Positions 57,762 to 64,000 of a stretch of 64,000 nt of DNA are shown one piece after another. This DNA is from Blastococcus sp. VKM Ac-2987 (lineage in GTDB: Bacteria; Actinomycetota; Actinomycetes; Mycobacteriales; Geodermatophilaceae). Position 1 is the first letter of the stretch. Every line of letters starts with the position of its first letter. Position numbers and translations under genes: made by a program. The notes beneath the pieces were generated by a model that saw only the letters and a program-made list of their open reading frames with translations, was not told the DNA's origin and made no database searches. The DNA lies in assembly GCF_026967805.1 (NCBI RefSeq), contig NZ_JAPVBG010000001.1, positions 1,426,047-1,490,046 on the forward strand, read 5' to 3'.

Positions 57762-59111
57762 ATGATCGAATGGCTGCTCCTCCTCGCCGCCGTGCTCCTG
57801 ACGGCGCTCACCGGCTTCTTCGTCGCAGCCGAGTTCTCCCTCACCACCGTGGACCGCGGGCGCGCCGAGGAGGCCGCCGCCGGTGACCGCCGCGGGCGCG
57901 GCGTCGTCCGCGCGCTGCGGACGCTGTCCACCCAGCTGTCGGCCGCGCAGCTGGGCATCACGCTCACCACGCTGCTGGTCGGCTACCTGGCCGAGCCGGC
58001 GATCGGCCAGCTGCTCCGCGGGCCGCTGGAGTCCGCCGGGCTGACCGGCGCGTCGACCACCGCGGTGTCGGTCGGCCTGGCCATCGCGCTGGCGACCACG
58101 CTGCAGATGCTGCTGGGCGAGCTGGGACCGAAGAACCTGGCGATCGCCAACCCGCTGTCCGTGGCCGGCTTCGTCGCTCCGGGCATGCGCGCGTTCACCG
58201 TCGTCACCGGGCCGCTCCTGCACGCGCTGCAGCGGGTGTCGAACGCCATCGTCCGGCGGCTGGGGTTCGAGCCGCGGGAGGAGCTGGAGACCGCCCGGGA
58301 CGCCGACGAGCTGGCCGCCGTCGCCCGCCGCTCGGCGGCCGAGGGCGACCTCTCCCCCGTCGCGGCGCGGCTGCTGGAGCGGTCCCTCCAGCTCGGCGGC
58401 AAGTTCGCCACCGACGTGATGACGCCCCGGACGCAGCTGTGGACGCTGCGGGCCAGCGCCACCGCCGCCGACGTCATCTCGGCCGCGGTGCACTCCGGCA
58501 ACTCGCGCTTCCCGGTCTACGGCTCCGACCTCGACGAGGTGACCGGCGTGGTGCACGTCAAGCACGCCGTCGCGGTGCCGGAGGCCGAGCGCGCCCACCG
58601 CACCGCCGGCGAGCTCGCCGTCCCGGTGCTCGCCGTCCCCTCCTCGATGCACCTCGAGCGGCTGCTGGACCTGCTGCGCGACCAGGGGCTCCAGCTGGCC
58701 CTCGTCGTCGACGAGTGGGGCGCCACGCACGGGGTGGTGACGCTGGAGGACATCGTGGAGGAGCTCGTCGGGGAGATCACCGACGAGACCGACCGCCCGC
58801 TGCGCACGCTGCGCCGCGTCGACGACGACACCTGGCTGCTGTCGGGGCTGCTGCGCCCCGACGAGGTGCTGGAGCGGACCGGCATCGCCGTGCCCGAGGG
58901 TCGCTACGAGACCCTGGCCGGGTTCCTCACCGACGAGCTGCAGCGGCTGCCCGAGGAGGGCGACTGCGTGACCGTGGACGGCGTGGCGCTGCGGGTGGAG
59001 ACGCTGGAGGGGCGCCGGGTGGCGCGGGTGCGGGCCGAGCCGGCCGACCCACCGGAGCCCGACGTCGGCGGCGCCACGGCGTCCCGGGTCCGCGCGGAGG
59101 TGCCGGCATGA
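57762..59111 (+). CDS. CNNM/CorC-family transmembrane protein with CBS pair and CorC_HlyC domain
   Basis: A 449-residue membrane protein. DUF21/CNNM membrane domain at about 1-190 with the FFVAAEFSLTTVDR motif, QLGITLTTLLVGYLAEP and LLGELGPKNLAI, then a CBS pair from about 210 (VMTPRTQLWTL, FPVYGSDLDEVTGVVHVK, VVDEWGATHGVVTLEDI) and a C-terminal CorC_HlyC domain (WLLSGLLRPDEVLERTGI). This family extrudes magnesium or cobalt or controls Mg homeostasis (CorC, YrkA, YtfL-type). ATG at 57762; overlaps its paralogue by 4 bp. Confidence 0.9.
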   Translation: MIEWLLLLAAVLLTALTGFFVAAEFSLTTVDRGRAEEAAAGDRRGRGVVRALRTLSTQLSAAQLGITLTTLLVGYLAEPAIGQLLRGPLESAGLTGASTTAVSVGLAIALATTLQMLLGELGPKNLAIANPLSVAGFVAPGMRAFTVVTGPLLHALQRVSNAIVRRLGFEPREELETARDADELAAVARRSAAEGDLSPVAARLLERSLQLGGKFATDVMTPRTQLWTLRASATAADVISAAVHSGNSRFPVYGSDLDEVTGVVHVKHAVAVPEAERAHRTAGELAVPVLAVPSSMHLERLLDLLRDQGLQLALVVDEWGATHGVVTLEDIVEELVGEITDETDRPLRTLRRVDDDTWLLSGLLRPDEVLERTGIAVPEGRYETLAGFLTDELQRLPEEGDCVTVDGVALRVETLEGRRVARVRAEPADPPEPDVGGATASRVRAEVPA

Positions 59112-60217
59112 CCGTCGTCAGCCTGTTGATCCTCGTCGTCCTGCTGCTCGGCAACGCCTTCTTCGTCGCCGCCGAGTTCGCGCTGGTGTCCACCCGCGCC
59201 GACCAGATCGAGCCGCGCGCGGCGGCCGGTTCGGCCCGCGCGGTGAAGACCCTCGCCGCCATGCGCAACGTGTCGCAGATGATGGCCGGCGCCCAGCTGG
59301 GCATCACGCTGTGCTCGCTGGGTCTGGGCGCGGTCGGGGAGCCTGCGGTGGCGCACCTGATCGAGGTCCCGCTGGAGGCCGCCGGCATCCCCGAGGGGCT
59401 GCTGCACCCGATCGCCCTGGTGATCGCGCTGTCGATCGTGACCGTCCTGCACATGGTCATCGGCGAGATGGTGCCGAAGAACATCACCATCGCCGGACCC
59501 GACCGGGCCGCGCTGGTCCTGGGGCCCCCGCTGGCGGTCATGGTCCGGCTGCTCAAGCCGTTCATCTGGTTCTTCAACACGATCGCGAACGCGTTCGTGC
59601 GGCTCTTCGGCGTCCAGCCCACCGACGAGGTCGCCGCCAGCTTCGACTCGGCGGAGATCCGCTCGATGGTCACCCAGTCCCAGCGGGAGGGGCACCTGGG
59701 CACGGAGATGGGCGAGCTGGCCGCCGGCGCGCTCACCTTCGAGCACACCGACCTCTCCTCGGTGGTGCTGTCGCTGGACCGGCTGGTCACCGTCCCCCGC
59801 AGCACCACGCCGCGGGAGCTCGAGGACGTCGTCGCCGAGCACGGCTTCAGCCGGTACCCGGTCCGCGGTGCCGACGGCGAGCTGGTCGGCTTCGTGCACG
59901 TGAAGGACGTGCTCGACGTGCCGGGCGAGCGCCGCGACGACCCGATGCCCGACCGCGACGTGCTGCCCTTCGTGGAGCTGCGGGCCGACGAGGCGCTGCC
60001 GGAGGTGCTGGCCGCCATGCGTAAGGCCGGCGCGCACCTCGGGCGGGTGGTCGACGGCGGCCGCACCACCGGCGTCGTGGCGCTGGAGGACGTGCTGGAG
60101 AAGCTGATCGGCGACGTCCGCGACGCCGCCGCCGAGCGCCGCCGGGTCGAGGAGCGGCAGGCGGCGGAGCCCGACGGGGCCGCCCCGCTGGCGGGTGCGG
60201 GCGCCGGGGGAAGATGA
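59108..60217 (+). CDS. Second CNNM/CorC-like transmembrane protein
   Basis: A 369-residue paralogue of the gene just upstream: the same FFVAAEFALVSTRADQI start, AGAQLGITLCSLGLGAVGEP, VIGEMVPKNITIAGP and CBS pair (FSRYPVRGADGELVGFVHVK, VVDGGRTTGVVALEDVLEKL), but it lacks the CorC_HlyC C-terminal domain and ends in a charged tail. The pair may act together, one as the partner lacking the C-terminal domain. ATGA overlap gives strict co-expression. Substrate (Mg, Co) is inferred only from family. Confidence 0.88.
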   Translation: MTVVSLLILVVLLLGNAFFVAAEFALVSTRADQIEPRAAAGSARAVKTLAAMRNVSQMMAGAQLGITLCSLGLGAVGEPAVAHLIEVPLEAAGIPEGLLHPIALVIALSIVTVLHMVIGEMVPKNITIAGPDRAALVLGPPLAVMVRLLKPFIWFFNTIANAFVRLFGVQPTDEVAASFDSAEIRSMVTQSQREGHLGTEMGELAAGALTFEHTDLSSVVLSLDRLVTVPRSTTPRELEDVVAEHGFSRYPVRGADGELVGFVHVKDVLDVPGERRDDPMPDRDVLPFVELRADEALPEVLAAMRKAGAHLGRVVDGGRTTGVVALEDVLEKLIGDVRDAAAERRRVEERQAAEPDGAAPLAGAGAGGR

Positions 60218-60221
60218 GCCG

Positions 60222-62018
60222 GTGACGTCCGATCCCAGCACCGTCCCTGCACTCTCCCCCGAGGTCACCGCCCGCTGGCAGGCACGGTTCCGCGCTCCCC
60301 GCGTCTCGCTCCCGGACTGGGCCGAGGAGGCCCCGCACCGCAACCTCTACTCCTCCGACGTCAGCGGCGTGGTCGAGCAGTACGCCTGGGACCGGGAGAC
60401 CGGCACCCACCGGCAGGTGACCGACCGGCCCAACGGCACGCTGATCGCCACGCTCAGCCCCGACGGCGGGACGATCTGGTGGTTCGCCGACGACGACGGC
60501 GACGAGTTCGGCGTGTGGATGACCCAGCCGTTCGAGGGTGGCGAGGACGCGGTCGCGGTCCCCGAGGTGGGCCCGGCCTACCCGGCGGGGCTGGAGATCG
60601 GGCGGTCGCTGGTCGCCATCGGCCGCAGCACCGACGACGGCAGCGAGCTGTGGGTGGCGCCCACCGGCGGCACGCCGCGGGTGGTCTACCGGCACCCCGA
60701 CCCGGCGTCGGTGGACGCGCTCACCCGCGACGACGACCTGCTGGTCATCTCCCACTCCGAGCACGGCGACCCGCGCTACCCCGCGCTGCGCGTGCTGCGG
60801 ACGGCTGACGACGCCGTGGTCGCGGAGAAGTGGGACGGCGAGGGCCGGGGGCTGCACGCCCTGGAGTTCGCCCCGCTGCCCGGCGACCGGCGGCTGCTGG
60901 TCGGGCACGAGCGGCGCGGCCGCGAGGAGCTGCTGCTGTGGGACGTCGTCGCCGGCACCGAGACCGAGATCGTGCTCGACCTGCCCGGTGACGTGACGGC
61001 CGGCTGGTACCCGGACGGCTCCGCGCTGCTGGTCGGGCACGACCACGCCGCCCGCAGCGAGCTGTACCGCTACGACCTGGGCTCCGGTGCGCTGGAGAAG
61101 CTGGAGACGCCGCCGGGCGTCGTCCGCGGGGCCACCGCCCGCCCCGACGGCACGGTGGAGCTCGCCTGGTCGAACTCGGCGCGACCGCCGGTCATCCGCC
61201 GGGCCGACGGGCCGGTCGTGCTGTCGGTGAGCGACGAGGAGCCCCCGGCGGCCTACCCGGTGGAGGACCGCTGGGTCCCCGGGCCGGGCGGCGACGTGCA
61301 CGCGCTGCTGGTGCGCCCCGCCGGGCCGGGTCCGCACGCCACCGCGTTCCTGGTGCACGGCGGCCCCGAGGCCGCCGACGACGACTCCTACCGCGCCCGC
61401 CGGGCCGCCTACGTGGACGCCGGGTACGCCGTCGTGCACGTCAACTACCGCGGCTCCACCGGGTACGGCTCGAACTGGCGCGACGCCCTCACCGGCCGCC
61501 CGGGGCTGACCGAGCTCGAGGACATCGGCGCGGTCTACGACGCGCTGGTCGCCGAGGGCGTCGTCGACCCGCAGCGGGTGCTGCTGACCGGTGGCTCGTG
61601 GGGCGGCTTCCTCACGCTGCTCGGCCTGGGCACGCAGCCGGAGCGCTGGGCGGCGGGGATCGCCGAGGTGCCGGTGGCTGACTACCTGGCCGCCTACGAG
61701 GACGAGATGGAGGGCCTGCGGGCCTACGACCGCGCGCTGTTCGGCGGGTCACCCGAGGAGGTGCACGACGTGTACGTGCGGTCCTCGCCGCTGACCTACG
61801 TCGACGCGGTGGCCGCACCGGTGCTGGTGGTGGCCGGGGCGAACGACCCGCGCTGCCCGATCCGGCAGATCGACAACTACCTGGGCCGGCTCGAGGAGCT
61901 GGGCAAGGAGCACGAGGTGTACCGGTTCGACGCCGGGCACGGCTCGCTGGTCATCGAGGAGACCATCCGGCAGGTGGAGGTCGCGCTGGCCTTCGCGCTG
62001 CGGCACGTGCGGCCCTGA
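60222..62018 (+). CDS. S9-family prolyl oligopeptidase-like serine peptidase
   Basis: A 598-residue soluble peptidase. Residues about 1-340 form repeated beta-propeller blades (e.g. LIATLSPDGGTIWWFADDDG); from about 360 the alpha/beta-hydrolase domain follows with HGGPEAADDDSYRARRAAYVDAGYAVVHVN before the nucleophile GGSWGGF (Ser at about residue 460), the Asp in GANDPRCPI and the His in DAGHGSL. It resembles acylaminoacyl peptidases (S9C). It lies after the two CNNM genes and starts 4 bp past them, so likely co-transcribed. GTG start. Confidence 0.88.
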   Translation: MTSDPSTVPALSPEVTARWQARFRAPRVSLPDWAEEAPHRNLYSSDVSGVVEQYAWDRETGTHRQVTDRPNGTLIATLSPDGGTIWWFADDDGDEFGVWMTQPFEGGEDAVAVPEVGPAYPAGLEIGRSLVAIGRSTDDGSELWVAPTGGTPRVVYRHPDPASVDALTRDDDLLVISHSEHGDPRYPALRVLRTADDAVVAEKWDGEGRGLHALEFAPLPGDRRLLVGHERRGREELLLWDVVAGTETEIVLDLPGDVTAGWYPDGSALLVGHDHAARSELYRYDLGSGALEKLETPPGVVRGATARPDGTVELAWSNSARPPVIRRADGPVVLSVSDEEPPAAYPVEDRWVPGPGGDVHALLVRPAGPGPHATAFLVHGGPEAADDDSYRARRAAYVDAGYAVVHVNYRGSTGYGSNWRDALTGRPGLTELEDIGAVYDALVAEGVVDPQRVLLTGGSWGGFLTLLGLGTQPERWAAGIAEVPVADYLAAYEDEMEGLRAYDRALFGGSPEEVHDVYVRSSPLTYVDAVAAPVLVVAGANDPRCPIRQIDNYLGRLEELGKEHEVYRFDAGHGSLVIEETIRQVEVALAFALRHVRP

Positions 62019-62023
62019 CCGTC

Positions 62024-62056
62024 CCGGCCGGCGCGGCTACCGGTCGCGCCGGCCGG
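62024..62056. terminator. Strong bidirectional hairpin
   Basis: CCGGCCGGCGCG pairs perfectly with CGCGCCGGCCGG (12 bp, 9-nt loop) between the peptidase stop and the convergent minus-strand gene, whose stop codon lies inside it. Confidence 0.75.
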
Positions 62057-62528
62057 CCACGCGGGGAGGACGCGGTTCCAGCAGCGCCCGGCGGGCGCTC
62101 TCCCTGCGCCGGCGCGACGCCCGCTGGATCGCGCGGCGGCCCCCGTACGGGTCGTCCGGCGAGAACGCCGACCACACCAGGTGGGCGTCCGGCGGCTCGG
62201 GCGCCTGCTCGTCCGCACCCATCCGCTCGTGCAGCGCCGCGAGCACCCGGCCGGCGAGGCCGTCGTCGTCCAGCAGGACGGCGAGGTCCTGCGGGTCGCG
62301 GCCCTCCGCGGCCAGGGCCTCGGCCAGCCAGCCGAGCACCCCGGGGCCGAAGGCGCGCCGGATCCCGTCGTCGAGCACCGCGTGCGCCGCGTCGACCCGG
62401 GCGCCGCCCTCCAGGGCCAGCTCGACCTCGACCCAGCCCCGCAGCGTGTACCGGTCGGGGCCGGGCCACGGCCGCGGCTCCGGTGGGAAGCCTGGCCCGT
62501 CGTCGTCGTCGAAGGCGTCGTCGGGCAC
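62037..62528 (-). CDS. Hypothetical protein downstream of asd
   Basis: A 163-residue protein with an acidic start (DDAFDDDDGPGF), a proline-rich stretch, a middle (about 30-110) of predicted helices (YTLRGWVEVELALEGGARVDAA, longer in full; FGPGVLGWLAEALAAEG; VLAALHERMGA) and a basic C-terminus with an RR/RD end. It starts 5 bp after the asd stop and probably is its operon partner. I do not recognise it; no hydrophobic segment, cysteine or active-site motif is present. The GTG at 62528 is the likeliest start. Confidence 0.6.
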   Translation of the reverse strand: MPDDAFDDDDGPGFPPEPRPWPGPDRYTLRGWVEVELALEGGARVDAAHAVLDDGIRRAFGPGVLGWLAEALAAEGRDPQDLAVLLDDDGLAGRVLAALHERMGADEQAPEPPDAHLVWSAFSPDDPYGGRRAIQRASRRRRESARRALLEPRPPRVAGRRDR

Positions 62529-62533
62529 GGACG

Positions 62534-64000
<1,467 letters not shown>

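Overview
The window is chromosomal DNA from a very GC-rich actinobacterium. GTG starts are frequent, codons end almost always in G or C, and genes are tightly packed with many 4-bp ATGA/GTGA overlaps. Gene content and order (holB, MFS-thymidylate kinase fusion, topA, hppA, DUF1998 helicase, tad/ssd locus, acs, marP-like protease, nth, crp, Get3-like ATPase pair, ponA2, asd-ask) match the conserved block known in Mycobacterium tuberculosis (about Rv3644c-Rv3709c) and Streptomyces coelicolor (about SCO3541-SCO3571). The style fits Geodermatophilaceae or a close relative; that family placement is inference. I see no insertion sequence, prophage, integrase or CRISPR array.

Layout. 1-8.0 kb: replication genes on the minus strand (holB, MFS-Tmk fusion, topA) with two SAM methyltransferases between them. 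8.3-13.3 kb: proton-pumping pyrophosphatase and, divergently, an MrfA-like DUF1998 helicase. 13.35-18.2 kb: a minus-strand tad/Flp-pilus operon (two small secreted or pseudopilin-like proteins, a Flp/DUF4244 pilin, two TadB/C membrane proteins, the TadA ATPase and an Ssd/CpaE-like protein). 18.3-25.3 kb: HAD phosphatase, aldo/keto reductase, histidine phosphatase, FKBP lipoprotein, TPR protein, GlgC, an FBP zinc protein and peptide deformylase. 25.4-39.3 kb: a cobalamin/siroheme-leaning accessory stretch (cobD, cobQ, cobC, cysG) interleaved with a MocR regulator, a PAS-ANTAR protein, PlsC, small flavoprotein, thioesterase and VOC genes, an orphan PemK/MazF-like protein, a small membrane-protein/winged-helix operon and an ABC-transporter/XRE operon. 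39.3-43.1 kb: DODA dioxygenase, FhuF-like 2Fe-2S protein and acs. 43.2-49.7 kb: the conserved holin-like/epoxide hydrolase/MarP/cupredoxin/Nudix/TlpA/nth/crp block. 49.8-57.5 kb: second Nudix, RidA plus a tiny DUF4177 gene, two Get3-like ATPases, PonA2, YqeY and a metallophosphoesterase. 57.6-64 kb: tRNA-Pro(CGG), two CNNM/CorC-like membrane proteins, an S9 peptidase, and the asd-ask operon running off the right edge.

Regulation visible in the DNA. At least fourteen genes have a TANNNT -10 box ending 6-8 nt (once 11 nt) before the start codon and no Shine-Dalgarno, as expected for leaderless mRNAs; this also fixes several starts. Inverted-repeat operators overlap the promoters of two operons that end with their own DNA-binding protein gene (34274-34738 and 37266-39318). 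A pair of DnaA-box-like TCCACA sites with identical 19-bp spacing lies upstream of both the ssd-like gene and the Flp-pilin gene. GC-rich hairpins without U-tracts mark many transcript ends.
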